Below, piece after piece: positions 42,847-52,029 of a DNA stretch of 64,000 nt. Every line of letters begins with the position of its first letter. Within the stretch, counting starts at the first letter, position 1. A model generated the notes under the pieces. It was not told the DNA's origin. It did no database searches and worked only from the letters and a program-made list of their open reading frames with translations. The position numbers and the translations under genes are program-made. This DNA comes from DATJGR01 sp041739525 (GTDB taxonomy: Bacteria; Pseudomonadota; Gammaproteobacteria; Pseudomonadales; Azotimanducaceae), in NCBI GenBank assembly GCA_041739525.1, contig JBGSNQ010000165.1:36821-100820 (forward strand), written 5' to 3'.

Positions 42847-43710
42847 TCAGAGTCCGCTTCGTCCGAACTCCACCCATCGGGCTGCATCGGGCGGCAACGC
42901 TTTCGCCAATCGCGCTTTATAGACGGCGACTTCCTCGTCGGTCAGCACGTCGCGCCAGCGGCCGTTCGTGCCTTTGAAGATGAAACCCTTGATGCCGTCT
43001 TTGAACGCCATCTGCATGTGATCCGCTTCGGGTTCGACATCGCGCATCGCTTCGAACGTGCAGCGATGGATCACCGCGGGCCACTTCGATTCGGGAATGT
43101 CGATGTCGAGAAACTTCGCAACACGGCGCATCTCGGCGCCGAGGTCGGCTTTCATGTCGTTGTAGTGAACGAACAGCAGGTTCGGTTCGTTGCGGCGCGC
43201 CCAGTAGCTTCCGACCACGTCGAAAAAGTTGTTTTCGTCGAGCCATGCCTTGAAGAACGCGTGGTAATCGCCGTCGAACTTCCTCATGGGCGGCAAGCCG
43301 TCCTTCACCGCCTGCTCGTTCAGCACATCGATCATCTTCATGCGCTCGACGTGGTTGCACCACGACATGAACGCGTCGCGGCCGTCGCGCGCCACGGTGA
43401 TGTACTTCGCCTGCGGGAACCACGGAATCGCATCGGCGGGAGAGTGGCTCTTCATGGCGCGGCGGAACGTCTGCGCTTTCAGCATTGCGTGCATCGCATC
43501 CGCAGGCATGAACTTCGCTTCGATCCACGGCGAAATGCCGTTCACCACGTTGCCGGGAATGTTGCCGTCGGGCCACAGCAGATTCGCGACGATCGTCTGC
43601 ATCCACGTGGTGCCGCATTTCGACGGCGTGCACACGAAGATGTCGTCGGGGCGCGGTTCGAAACCCTCCCAACGGGCGTTGTCCATTACTGCATTACGAT
43701 AAACACGCAT
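42847..43710 (-). CDS. Sulfotransferase (PAPS-dependent)
   Basis: Cytosolic-type sulfotransferase of 287 residues that transfers sulfate from PAPS to a hydroxyl or amine. The 5'-phosphosulfate loop TPSKCGTTWMQ lies at about residues 28-38, the 3'-phosphate region follows ITVARDGRDAFMSWCNH (about 104-120), and the C-terminal loop resembling RKGxxGDW reads FKGTNGRWRDVL. Typical acceptors are phenols, steroids or lipids. Its neighbour upstream on the same strand is an LLM flavoenzyme, 24 bp away, hinting at a joint pathway. The 3' end abuts a hairpin. Confidence 0.92.
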   Translation of the reverse strand: MRVYRNAVMDNARWEGFEPRPDDIFVCTPSKCGTTWMQTIVANLLWPDGNIPGNVVNGISPWIEAKFMPADAMHAMLKAQTFRRAMKSHSPADAIPWFPQAKYITVARDGRDAFMSWCNHVERMKMIDVLNEQAVKDGLPPMRKFDGDYHAFFKAWLDENNFFDVVGSYWARRNEPNLLFVHYNDMKADLGAEMRRVAKFLDIDIPESKWPAVIHRCTFEAMRDVEPEADHMQMAFKDGIKGFIFKGTNGRWRDVLTDEEVAVYKARLAKALPPDAARWVEFGRSGL

Positions 43711-43734
43711 GTTCTGCTCCCTCCCCAGATTGCA

Positions 43735-44739
43735 TTACAGATTTCGGATCGCGGGCACCACTCGATCACCGATCAATTCGAACGAGCGTAGCATCAACGC
43801 GTGATCGCCCGTGATGTGTCGCACCATCACTTCGTCGAACCCCATGTTGCGATACTTGCCCAATCGATCGACTACCGCGGTGGCGCTGCCTACTAACAGT
43901 TCCGCTTTGCCGGTGCCGCGGTAACCCTCGGCCAATACCTTGTCCACTTCGGCGTGAGCGGCAGCGTCCGAGTCGGCCACGAAGATGTCGCGACGCAACA
44001 CCGCACGCACCGGCCGGCCGGATTTGGCGGCCGCCTCGCGATAGACGTCGAGCTGTCGAACAACGTCCGAATCTGAGCTGTTCTGCCCCGACAACCAACC
44101 GTCGCCCATCGTTCCTGCACGCGCTGCGGCTGCTGTTACTGTTCCGGCAATCCAGATTTCCACCGGCATAGGCGGCAATGGGCTGATCTGTACGCCGTCG
44201 AGTTGAATGAACCGTCCGCGATAGCTCACACGCTCACCGGCCAACAGCGCACGCAGCGCATGCGCCAACTCCTCCAGACGCGCAGCACGGCTGCCGATGT
44301 TCATTCCGAAGGCGTCGAACGCCTGAGCCCGGCCGCCGTTCGCGAGCACCACGATCAACGGTGCCTGCGCAAACGCAGCCAGCGTGCCGAGTTGCTCTGC
44401 CAGCACGATCGGTTCGTAGAACGGCGCGAGCAACACCATGCCCACCTGCATCGCCTCGGTAACGGACAACAGCCGCGCAACGGTGGGCACCGGCGAAAAC
44501 GAATTGGCGAACGCCGCGGGTACCGCGTGGTTGTCGCCGAACAACAACGTGTCGAGACCGGCCGAACGCGCAGCATCCGCAATCTCGAGCACGTCGCGCG
44601 CTTGCCGTGCCGTATCGAACGCACCCATCGGTCGTTCGATGAAGCCGCCGGGCGGCAACGCGTCGAGCGCACGCTTGAACGCGGGATAGGTGTGCGGCCC
44701 GGTTGGATACAGGAAGCGCAGCGAGGTGCCCAGCTTCAT
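43735..44739 (-). CDS. LLM class flavin-dependent oxidoreductase
   Basis: Luciferase-like TIM-barrel flavoenzyme of 334 residues: MKLGTSLRFLYPTGPHTYPAFKRAL at the start, GLDTLLFGDNHAVP, LLAPFYEPIVLAEQLGTLAAFAQAP, and a closing YRNMGFDEVMVRHITGDHALMLRSFELIGDRVVPAI typical of the group. FMN- or F420-dependence cannot be decided. It probably shares a transcript with the sulfotransferase gene and is divergent from an MFS gene 65 bp away, a common arrangement for export or uptake of the pathway substrate. Confidence 0.87.
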   Translation of the reverse strand: MKLGTSLRFLYPTGPHTYPAFKRALDALPPGGFIERPMGAFDTARQARDVLEIADAARSAGLDTLLFGDNHAVPAAFANSFSPVPTVARLLSVTEAMQVGMVLLAPFYEPIVLAEQLGTLAAFAQAPLIVVLANGGRAQAFDAFGMNIGSRAARLEELAHALRALLAGERVSYRGRFIQLDGVQISPLPPMPVEIWIAGTVTAAAARAGTMGDGWLSGQNSSDSDVVRQLDVYREAAAKSGRPVRAVLRRDIFVADSDAAAHAEVDKVLAEGYRGTGKAELLVGSATAVVDRLGKYRNMGFDEVMVRHITGDHALMLRSFELIGDRVVPAIRNL

Positions 44740-44804
44740 CGCGGCTTGACCGCATGCGTTGCCATCGGAGACTCTCCCCTACCCGAACCGACGAGCCCCC
44801 TTGA

Positions 44805-46109
44805 GTGTCGCAGCAAGGAGTGTCGCAGCCCACCCCACATCGATCGACGTGGCAGCCGCAGTATGCGCTGGCGATGCTGTTCCTCGTTTACGTTCTGAAC
44901 TTCATCGACCGCTCGATCCTCAACATTCTCGCGCAGCCGATCAAGGAAGACCTGGGCCTGCTCGATTGGCACATCGGTCTGATGGGCGGCATCGCGTTCG
45001 CCTTGTTCTACACGGCCTTCGGTATTCCGATCGCGCGGCTCGCCGACACGCACAACCGCCGCAACATCATTGCCGTTTGTTTGGCCGTGTGGAGTGCGAT
45101 GACCGCCGTTTGCGGCCTTGCGCAGAATTTCTGGCAGCTGCTGCTGGCGCGCATCGGCGTCGCTGTCGGCGAAGCCGGCGGCAGTCCGCCGGCGCATTCG
45201 ATGATCTCCGATCTGTTCGCGTCCGACCGGCGCGCCACCGCGCTGGGTCTCTACGCGCTCGGCATTCCCGTCGGCACCATGCTCGGCAATCTGCTCGGCG
45301 GCTGGATCAACGAAGCGATGGACTGGCGCACCGCATTCATCGCCGTGGGCCTGCCGGGCGTGCTGATGGCATTGGTGCTGCGCTTCACGATGAACGAGCC
45401 GCCGCGCGGCGTGTCCGAACATGTCGCGCAAGCAAAGGCGGAAGCGCCGCCGGTGAGTTTCGTGTTCAAGGCGTTGTGGTCGCGCAAGAGCTTCCGCTAC
45501 ATGACGCTCGGCGGCGCATTCCACGCACTGGTCGGCTACGGCGTGGGGCCGTTCATCGCGCCGCTGTTCATGCGCGTTCACGAGATGGGCACGCGCGACA
45601 TCGGCACTGCGCTGTTCTGGCTCGGCTTCGCCGGCATTCTCGGCACCGCCAGCGGCGGCTACCTCGCCGACAGATTGGCGAAGCGCGATGTCCGCTGGTA
45701 CGTCTGGCTACCCGGACTCGCCACGCTGATCTCCGTGCCGTTCTCTACGGCCGTTTACACGTGGCCCGATCCGATCGTCGCGTTCTGGATCGCCGCGGTC
45801 CCCGGATTCCTGGGTGCCTACTACCTGGGTCCAACGTTCGCGCTCGCGCAGGGGCTGGTCGGATTGCGGATGCGTGCGCTTGCAGCCTCGATTCTGCTGT
45901 TCATTCTGAACCTGATCGGCATGGGGCTTGGTCCCGTGGTCGTCGGCGCCACGTCGGATCTCCTCAACGCTTACACCGATCTCGGCGTGTATTCAGTACG
46001 CTGGGCACTCGTCAGCGTGCTGCTGTTCAACGTCCTTTCGACCGTCTTCTATCTCATGGCGGCCAAGGATCTGCGATCGGATCTCGCGCGCAGCCACGAA
46101 CTGAGCTGA
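44805..46109 (+). CDS. MFS transporter, spinster-like family
   Basis: Membrane transporter of 434 residues with twelve segments. The start YALAMLFLVYVLNFIDRSILNILAQPIKEDLGLLDWHIGLMGGIAFALFY is characteristic of the bacterial spinster-type MFS, and GIPIARLADTHNRRNII is the TM2-3 loop. The start is uncertain: GTG 44805 has little ribosome-binding signal, while a second in-frame GTG at 44820 directly follows AGGAG and is too close for it; a short duplicated GTGTCGCAG marks both. Transport of lipids or drugs is typical of relatives. The stop is followed by 53 bp before an SDR gene. Confidence 0.87.
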   Translation: MSQQGVSQPTPHRSTWQPQYALAMLFLVYVLNFIDRSILNILAQPIKEDLGLLDWHIGLMGGIAFALFYTAFGIPIARLADTHNRRNIIAVCLAVWSAMTAVCGLAQNFWQLLLARIGVAVGEAGGSPPAHSMISDLFASDRRATALGLYALGIPVGTMLGNLLGGWINEAMDWRTAFIAVGLPGVLMALVLRFTMNEPPRGVSEHVAQAKAEAPPVSFVFKALWSRKSFRYMTLGGAFHALVGYGVGPFIAPLFMRVHEMGTRDIGTALFWLGFAGILGTASGGYLADRLAKRDVRWYVWLPGLATLISVPFSTAVYTWPDPIVAFWIAAVPGFLGAYYLGPTFALAQGLVGLRMRALAASILLFILNLIGMGLGPVVVGATSDLLNAYTDLGVYSVRWALVSVLLFNVLSTVFYLMAAKDLRSDLARSHELS

Positions 46110-46162
46110 ATGTACGATTCACGGGCAACGGGTTAGGCTTCGCATCGTCAGGAGGTCATTTG

Positions 46163-46978
46163 ATGGATTTTGCGAACAAAGTGGCGGTCATCACCGGCGG
46201 GGCCAGCGGCATCGGGCTTGCCACCGCCAAACAACTGGCTGCCCGCGGCGCCCATCTGGTGCTTGTGGACATGCAGGCGTCGGCCTTGGGGCCGGCTGCC
46301 CGCGCGGTCGAGGCAGTTGGCAAAGGCCGCGTCGAAACGCGCGTGTGTGATGTGTCGAACCACGCCGCGATGCTCGCGTTGGCAGACAACATCGTCAAAT
46401 CGCTGGGCGGTGTGCACATTCTCTTCAACAACGCAGGCGTTGCCGTCGGCGGTCCTATCAGCGACATGAGCCACGACGACTGGCGCTGGATCATCGACGT
46501 CGACCTGTGGGGACCGATCCACGGCGTCGAAGCGTTCCTGCCGCACATGAAGGCGGCGAAAGCCGGCGGCCACATCCTGTTCACCGCGTCGTTCGCGGGG
46601 CTGGTGCCGAACGTGGGGCTCGGCCCGTACTGCGTCGCGAAATACGGCGTCGTTGCGCTTGCTGAAGTGCTGCAGCGCGAGTTGCGCGACGACAATATCG
46701 GCGTTTCGGTGTTGTGCCCGATGCGCGTCGGCACGAACATCGGCACGTCGGAGCGCAATCGCGAAGCGCGCTACGGCGGCGGCGAGTCGTCGCCGCGAGT
46801 GCCGGATCAGGACGACGCCAACGGCGAACTCGCCGGCGCCGTGCTCGACGTCGACGACGTTGCCGCGATGGTGGTGCGGGCGATCGACGAGAAGCAGCTA
46901 TATATTCTTCCGCACGAAGAGAGCCGGCAGTTCATCCGCCGCCGCTTCGAGCGCATCGACAGGACATTCGAACGATGA
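46163..46978 (+). CDS. Short-chain dehydrogenase/reductase
   Basis: Classical SDR of 271 residues: TGGASGIG (about residues 11-18), NNAG (about 90-93) and YCVAK (catalytic Tyr/Lys, about 156-160). A variable C-terminal substrate region includes RNREARYGGG. It is closely similar in style to the SDR at 432-1214. The ATG has a strong CAGGAGG eight bases upstream, which fixes the start. It is followed by a small zinc-ribbon gene after 45 bp. The substrate is not predictable; an alcohol-to-ketone step in the neighbouring catabolic set is likely. Confidence 0.9.
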   Translation: MDFANKVAVITGGASGIGLATAKQLAARGAHLVLVDMQASALGPAARAVEAVGKGRVETRVCDVSNHAAMLALADNIVKSLGGVHILFNNAGVAVGGPISDMSHDDWRWIIDVDLWGPIHGVEAFLPHMKAAKAGGHILFTASFAGLVPNVGLGPYCVAKYGVVALAEVLQRELRDDNIGVSVLCPMRVGTNIGTSERNREARYGGGESSPRVPDQDDANGELAGAVLDVDDVAAMVVRAIDEKQLYILPHEESRQFIRRRFERIDRTFER

Positions 46979-47023
46979 CTACCGCGTACGACCACGATCG
47001 CTCCGCAGGGTCCAAGGCCTGAC

Positions 47024-47248
47024 ATGAGCTCCAACTCCTCAGAACCCGAGGTCGATTTCTGGCTCGATCCGGACATGACACTGTGGTTTTCGATCCGCTG
47101 CCCGAAATGCGGCACGGTGCACGAGCACAACGCAGACAACCTTCCGAAGGGGCGCGAGATCAAGTGCAGTTGCGGTGTCACGCTCGAAATCGGCGACACC
47201 GACTTCGAGCAGACGCAACGCGATCTGCGCAGCGGCAAGCTCGGCTGA
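47024..47248 (+). CDS. Small zinc-ribbon-like protein
   Basis: Protein of 74 residues. Two Cys pairs, CPKC (about residues 26-29) and CSC (48-50), with a hairpin between, suggest a zinc ribbon. The N terminus is acidic and the C terminus basic. No further family is recognised. It ends 16 bp from the convergent Rieske gene and lies directly after the SDR gene, with which it may be cotranscribed. Confidence 0.65.
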   Translation: MSSNSSEPEVDFWLDPDMTLWFSIRCPKCGTVHEHNADNLPKGREIKCSCGVTLEIGDTDFEQTQRDLRSGKLG

Positions 47249-47264
47249 CCGCGCCGCTCCCGGT

Positions 47265-49013
47265 CTAAGCCTCGAACATCTTCTCTCCGCGATGCAGCCG
47301 CTCCGCGATGATCGCGGTCTGCTGTCCGGCGCGGCGCGTCGGGCAATGCGCGGCCAGGTTGCGCGCCACCCCGACGAATATGTTCTCGCGTTCCACAGAG
47401 TTGCCTTCGCCCCACGCGTGACTCTGGTTCACACCGGCTTCGAGCACCTGTAGCGAATGGAAATCGAGGTCTTCGCGCACGGTGGCAAATGCCAGCATGT
47501 CGATCAGCCCGGGCAACGGCAGGTCGAGCGACACATAACGCGACACGATGTCGGCGGCACGTTCCACGTTGGCGCGTTGATCGAGCTCGCGCAGCAATTC
47601 CCGGCGCAGCGCATCGGCAGTGGTCGGCAGATCGTTGCGCGTGTTGCGTTCGTTCGGCAGACGCGCAGGCGGCACGTTGAGATAGCGGTCCATGTACACC
47701 GACATCGCACCGTGGAATACGCCGCGCACCACATCCGGTGTCGGCGAACGCTTCACCGCCTGATACGCGCCGTTGCAGTACACGAACGTGTGCTGCGGGT
47801 TGAACCAGTCGGTCACTTCGTTCGATGTCGCAAAACGCGCGAGCCTCAAAGCGGCCGCATATGCGACCTGGCGCGCCACCAGATGCGCGGGTGCACCGTC
47901 GCGCAACGCCTGCTCAAGCGCGGCGATCGTCGCCAGCGGTTCGTCGCCGAGCAGCAGGTTTGTAAGTGCCTCGTCGGCCCGCCACTGCGCGTTATCGGCG
48001 CGGTTGAGCACCTGCGGGAGCCGCGCTTCGAGTTCGCGCAGCGGCCCGACCAGTTCCACCGGGTGATGCCAGTTCGTGCTCTCTTCGCGCCCGCGTGCTT
48101 CCGTTAGCCCGGGCATCAGCAGCGGCACCAGCTTCGGCGCGTCGTCGGCGCCCAGCATTTCGACGAGCTCGAATACCTTGTTGCAGCTTTCGAGTTCATG
48201 GCCGCCGTTCGCATACAAGCGTTCGGTGGCGGCCGTGAAGATCAGCTCCGCGTTGTCGCCGGGCGACAGTTCCCGCAAACCCGTCAGCGCTGTGCGCTCT
48301 GCGCCGTCGCGATGCCGCGTTTGCACCCATTGCCGCAGCCACGACTTCAGCGTTGCCAGATCGTGCTGCTCCAACAACGGTTCTCTGGCGCGCCGCGGCG
48401 GTGAACTGCTCGCTTCGTTCGCAATCGCACGCACGGCGTAGTAAAGCCCCTGGTAGGCCGTTTCCTTCGACAGGTTGGGATACAGCCGCGCCACGCACGC
48501 GAGGCGTATCAGGCCTTCGGTAACTTCGGTGAGATTCGTGGAGGCGAAATCGATCGCACTGCGCACGATGCGCGCTACCGATGCATCGTCCGACAGCAGC
48601 GCCAGTATGCTCTTCGCCTGCACGAGGCCGATGTTCTGTTCCATGCCACGCTGCAGCCGGGCGCGGTGATGGGCGATGTCGAACGTTGCACTCGGTTCGC
48701 TCTGCACGTAGACGATGCCGTCGTCGATCCACGATTCGTAGCGCGGCACGTCGTCCGCCCACAAATCGAATGTGCAGCCCGAGCGCAAATCGAAGCGCGC
48801 CTGATGCCAATGGCACGTCAGCATGCCGTCGCGCACGCTGCCGCGGTCGAGCGGAAAACCCATGTGTGGACAGTTGTTTTCGACCGCGTACACCGCATCG
48901 CCGTCGGCGAAAACGGCGATTCGACGTTGCGCGCCGGCTACCACGATCACACCTTTCTGTTTGAGTTCGGCGTGGCTGGCGACGCGAATCGACCCGGTTG
49001 GACGAACAGTCAT
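47265..49013 (-). CDS. Rieske [2Fe-2S] domain fused to a large helical domain
   Basis: Protein of 582 residues. The N-terminal 110 residues form a Rieske ferredoxin-type domain with all four ligands: Cys48 and His50 in CPHMGFPLD, Cys67 and His70 in CHWHQARFD. The remaining 470 residues are soluble and mostly helical, with no recognised catalytic domain; several His/Glu/Asp clusters (for instance NWHHPVELVG near residue 305, FNPQHTFVYCNGAY near 395) could bind metal. This is not a ring-hydroxylating dioxygenase alpha subunit. Minus-strand GGGAGGG seven bases before the ATG supports the start. The role is unknown; electron delivery to the fused domain is inferred. Confidence 0.8.
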   Translation of the reverse strand: MTVRPTGSIRVASHAELKQKGVIVVAGAQRRIAVFADGDAVYAVENNCPHMGFPLDRGSVRDGMLTCHWHQARFDLRSGCTFDLWADDVPRYESWIDDGIVYVQSEPSATFDIAHHRARLQRGMEQNIGLVQAKSILALLSDDASVARIVRSAIDFASTNLTEVTEGLIRLACVARLYPNLSKETAYQGLYYAVRAIANEASSSPPRRAREPLLEQHDLATLKSWLRQWVQTRHRDGAERTALTGLRELSPGDNAELIFTAATERLYANGGHELESCNKVFELVEMLGADDAPKLVPLLMPGLTEARGREESTNWHHPVELVGPLRELEARLPQVLNRADNAQWRADEALTNLLLGDEPLATIAALEQALRDGAPAHLVARQVAYAAALRLARFATSNEVTDWFNPQHTFVYCNGAYQAVKRSPTPDVVRGVFHGAMSVYMDRYLNVPPARLPNERNTRNDLPTTADALRRELLRELDQRANVERAADIVSRYVSLDLPLPGLIDMLAFATVREDLDFHSLQVLEAGVNQSHAWGEGNSVERENIFVGVARNLAAHCPTRRAGQQTAIIAERLHRGEKMFEA

Positions 49014-49031
49014 CGAAAATCCCTCCCGTTT

Positions 49032-49043
49032 AATTAAACAAGA
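49032..49043. promoter_or_regulatory. AT-rich palindrome upstream of the Rieske gene
   Basis: GTTTAATTAAAC is a perfect 12 bp palindrome 19 bp upstream of the Rieske start codon. It sits in the most AT-rich segment of this part of the window, which also holds GGTTAATAA and TATATATAG. It is a plausible promoter or operator region, without a clear -35/-10 assignment. Confidence 0.4.
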
Positions 49044-49122
49044 AGATACTTTCTTTATTAACCGGGCGCCAATACCATCTATATATAGGTAGAGCTGGCT
49101 TCATTCCGGAACCACTCAGTTG

Positions 49123-49158
49123 GCCGCTCAATGTGCCTCTCAATGCGCCTCTCAATGT
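49123..49158. repeat. Three tandem 12 bp repeats
   Basis: Copies start at 49123, 49135 and 49147 with the consensus GCCTCTCAATGT, differing at one or two positions. They overlap the stop codon of the minus-strand Vgb-like gene. In-frame expansion or loss of a unit would move or extend that C terminus. Confidence 0.7.
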
Positions 49159-51185
49159 GCGAGGGGGTCCGGCCTCAACTGCACGTGGCCGACGTATGAC
49201 TGCTGCACTTCCGAATGCACGATCGGATCGAGTCCGTTCGTGTACCAGAGGCCACGCCCCTTCCATCCGCCGTTAGCGTCGTCGATGCGCCCATCGAGAC
49301 CGCGCGTGTAACTGTTCAGCGGATACGGGATTCGCAGGATCGTGAACGTGTCGCTCTTCTGATCGAACGCAAGCAGCGAGTCCGACCCGGTGCCGTTGAC
49401 CACGACCACGTCTTTGCCCAGGCCGAGCGTGTCGAACTGATCCACGAAGAGGTAGTAGTGGAAGTCGGCGCCTTTCTCGTTCGCGGCTGCATCGCCCGTG
49501 TGCATTCTCGGGCCCGGACTTCGATACAGCGTCCAACCCTCGGGGCATTGATCGCCCGTGCCCCATGTCTGTTTGCACTTCGAGCGGTCGAATCGCGCAA
49601 GATGGCCGCTGCCACCGAGCGCCACCCAGATGACGCCGTTAGAGTCGACGTCGACGCCGCGCGGACCCGATCCCGGTTTCGGCGGTGTAAAGCTCTCGAA
49701 CGAATCCCGCGCAGGATCGTAACGCACCAGCCGGCCGCGATAGTCGAGGGCACCACCCGGATCACCGCCCGGTTGCGCGGTCCACACGCTGTGGTCCTTC
49801 GGATTCGGAATCACGCCGTAGTTGAAGCCGACCAGCGGCGTATCTTTCTTGCCGTCGCCGTCGGAATCGACGACGAGTTCCGACCATCCTTGCGCATCCT
49901 TCAACGTCTCCGGCCGCGCGGGGTCGTACTTGTTCGGGTCGAACCAGCCGAGCACATACGAATCGCCGCTGGTCCACAGCACGCCATCTGCATCGAACTG
50001 CAGGTGGTGCGTGCCGTAGCAGGTATCAATCAGCGTGTATTGCTGCGTTTTGGTATCGAACCAGCCGAGCTGACGGTGGTGGTAGTTCTTCGCGATCGGC
50101 GGCGAGTCTTTGCAGAACGACGGCAGATCGTCGCCCCACTCGCGACGGATCTGGGTGGTGATCCACACGCGGCCGCGTTCGTCGAACATCGGATTGTGCG
50201 GATTCGCGGGATTCGGGTACTGACCTTCGAAGCCCGTGATGCCCTTCTCCACGGGACAACCGAGCGACCCGAAACCCGCGGGCAGCGGCGCGGCGGCGCC
50301 GAGCGGCTGATAAGTGAGATTGCACCATGGCGTGTCGTAACCACCCACCGTCGGTACTTTCGACATCGTTGCCGTGTGCTTCACGGGGTCCACTGCGAGC
50401 ATACGATCGTTGCCGAGATCCACGCCGTATACCGGCCCCTTCGGATACAACGAGGGATGCCGTTTGTCGGTGGCGATCTCGTCGTGTGCATACGTGAACA
50501 CGTCGCCCCAGCCCCACTGCGTGATGACCACGTTGCGTTCGATACCCTGTGGACGCGGCGGCGTTTCCGGCACTTCGCCCGCAGCAATGCGCTTCGACCA
50601 GTCGTCGAGCGCATCGAGCAGTTGCGCGCGATTCAAACCATCGGCTGTCGCATTCATGTACGTCGCTTTCTTGAGGCCGAGGTCGAATGTGGCCCGGTTC
50701 TTCGTACGCGTGATCATCGAACCCACCTGATGGCACAGCTGACAGCCGAGCTTGAACTGGTTCACCCAACCGGGATCGTGCCCCGGCGGCTCGAGCATCG
50801 AAAGCCAGTAACTCGCGGGATAGATCAACGCAGCGTCTTGCGCGTTCGCAGGCGCAGACGCCTGCAACGTCAGCGACGCGCCCGGTGTGGCGGTGGTCTT
50901 CGTCGAGTCCGACAGACCGTAGCCGCGCACCCACACCTGATACTCGGCCGCAGGCAGATCGGGGAGCACGAACCGGCCTTCACCGTTCGTCACGACGATC
51001 TTGCGATAAGGCGTCGGCAACGACGCCGTTTCGGCAATCACCCATACACCGGCTTCCGGCGCATTGCCCGAAACGACTCGACCTTCGATGAAATCCGCGG
51101 CAGCGCTCGCCTGCGCCGCACCGACGATGACCGCCAGCAGCACGATCCGCAGCACAACTTCTCCCCGTTCGCTCGCGCGTGCCAT
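49152..51185 (-). CDS. Exported Vgb-lyase-like beta-propeller protein with carboxypeptidase-regulatory-like domain and a haem c site
   Basis: Exported protein of 677 residues. The signal peptide ends near ASAAA (residues 26-30). A carboxypeptidase-regulatory-like beta-sandwich (GRVVSGNAPEAGVWVIAE, about 36-110) is followed by a CQLCH haem c motif at residues 148-152. The rest is a six-bladed-propeller region resembling virginiamycin B lyase/streptogramin lyase repeats (for example MFDERGRVWITTQ, QFDADGVLWTSGD, GVDVDSNGVIWVALGG). A fifth segment with SDGDGKKDT looks calcium-binding. Similar proteins are annotated as hypothetical in many proteobacteria; an enzymatic oxidation in the periplasm is possible but unproven. 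It is divergent from an SDR gene with only 31 bp between starts. Confidence 0.8.
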   Translation of the reverse strand: MARASERGEVVLRIVLLAVIVGAAQASAAADFIEGRVVSGNAPEAGVWVIAETASLPTPYRKIVVTNGEGRFVLPDLPAAEYQVWVRGYGLSDSTKTTATPGASLTLQASAPANAQDAALIYPASYWLSMLEPPGHDPGWVNQFKLGCQLCHQVGSMITRTKNRATFDLGLKKATYMNATADGLNRAQLLDALDDWSKRIAAGEVPETPPRPQGIERNVVITQWGWGDVFTYAHDEIATDKRHPSLYPKGPVYGVDLGNDRMLAVDPVKHTATMSKVPTVGGYDTPWCNLTYQPLGAAAPLPAGFGSLGCPVEKGITGFEGQYPNPANPHNPMFDERGRVWITTQIRREWGDDLPSFCKDSPPIAKNYHHRQLGWFDTKTQQYTLIDTCYGTHHLQFDADGVLWTSGDSYVLGWFDPNKYDPARPETLKDAQGWSELVVDSDGDGKKDTPLVGFNYGVIPNPKDHSVWTAQPGGDPGGALDYRGRLVRYDPARDSFESFTPPKPGSGPRGVDVDSNGVIWVALGGSGHLARFDRSKCKQTWGTGDQCPEGWTLYRSPGPRMHTGDAAANEKGADFHYYLFVDQFDTLGLGKDVVVVNGTGSDSLLAFDQKSDTFTILRIPYPLNSYTRGLDGRIDDANGGWKGRGLWYTNGLDPIVHSEVQQSYVGHVQLRPDPLAH

Positions 51186-51216
51186 GATCTTCTCCCCTCA
51201 AAAAAGAGTCGCAGCA

Positions 51217-52029
51217 ATGAGCAATCCGATCATCGTCACGCGCCGCTTCGAAGGCAAGGTAGGACTGGTGACGGGCGGCGCGTCGGGCATCGGCCTCGCC
51301 ATCAGCCGCCGCCTGGTCGCCGAAGGTGCACGCGTGGTGATCGGCGACGTGAACGGCGCGTTGTTGAAGCAGACGAAAGCAGAACTCGGCGACGCGGTGG
51401 AATGTACATCCGCTGACGTGCGCATAGAGGCGCAGGTGGAGAACATGGTGCGCACGGCCACGCAGCGCTTCGGCCGGCTCGACGTCGCATTCAACGTCGC
51501 GGGTCTTGGCGGCTTTGGCGAAATCACCGAACTGGCGGAAGCGGATTGGGATCTTGTGGTAGACGTGTGTCTGAAGGGCGTCTTCTTTTCGGTGAAGCAC
51601 GAGGCGCGCAGCATGATCGCGAACGGCACGGGTGGAGCCATCGTCAACGTCGCATCGCTGAACTCACACGTGCCGATGTTCGGCGGCGTCGCGTATTGCT
51701 GCGCAAAAGCCGGCGTCGAAATGCTCTCGCGCAACGCGGCGCTGGAACTCGCATCGAAGCGCATCCGCGTGAACACGATCTCGCCCGGCCTCACCGACAC
51801 ACCGCTCACCGCGGTGATGCACAACGTCGCCGGTGTAGAAGGCGCCTACATGGATCGTATTCCGATGAAACGTTGGGGTACCCCCGAGGACATGGCCGCG
51901 GCCGCGCTGTTCCTCGCCAGCGACGATGCGGGCTACATCTCGGGGTCGAATCTGTTCGTAGACGGCGGGTGGGAAACGACGGGCTACCCGAACCTGCAGC
52001 CGTTCACGTCGCAGCTTACGGCGCAGTAG
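51217..52029 (+). CDS. Short-chain dehydrogenase/reductase
   Basis: SDR of 270 residues with TGGASGIG (about residues 18-25) and a modified NVAG instead of NNAG (about 93-96). The catalytic Tyr and Lys read YCCAK. The C terminus has FVDGGWETTG, typical of the family. The ATG is chosen because the fold begins ten residues later; the longer frame overlaps the divergent gene. The end overlaps the end of the serine hydrolase gene by 14 bp in convergent orientation. Substrate unknown. Confidence 0.9.
   Translation: MSNPIIVTRRFEGKVGLVTGGASGIGLAISRRLVAEGARVVIGDVNGALLKQTKAELGDAVECTSADVRIEAQVENMVRTATQRFGRLDVAFNVAGLGGFGEITELAEADWDLVVDVCLKGVFFSVKHEARSMIANGTGGAIVNVASLNSHVPMFGGVAYCCAKAGVEMLSRNAALELASKRIRVNTISPGLTDTPLTAVMHNVAGVEGAYMDRIPMKRWGTPEDMAAAALFLASDDAGYISGSNLFVDGGWETTGYPNLQPFTSQLTAQ

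Noticed and set aside
46132..46138. A GTTAGGC heptamer before the SDR gene at 46.2 kb, like an attC core
   Set aside because: No partner core and none of the shared interior blocks of the cassette sites lie within 150 bp; a chance match.
44759..46978. A 739-residue frame spanning the spinster MFS gene and the SDR
   Set aside because: Its first 460 residues are an Arg-rich out-of-frame reading of the MFS gene; only the SDR part from 46163 is real.
49215..51416. A 733-residue plus-strand frame opposite the Vgb-like gene
   Set aside because: Low-complexity Arg/Val-rich shadow; the minus-strand reading has signal peptide, haem motif and propeller repeats.
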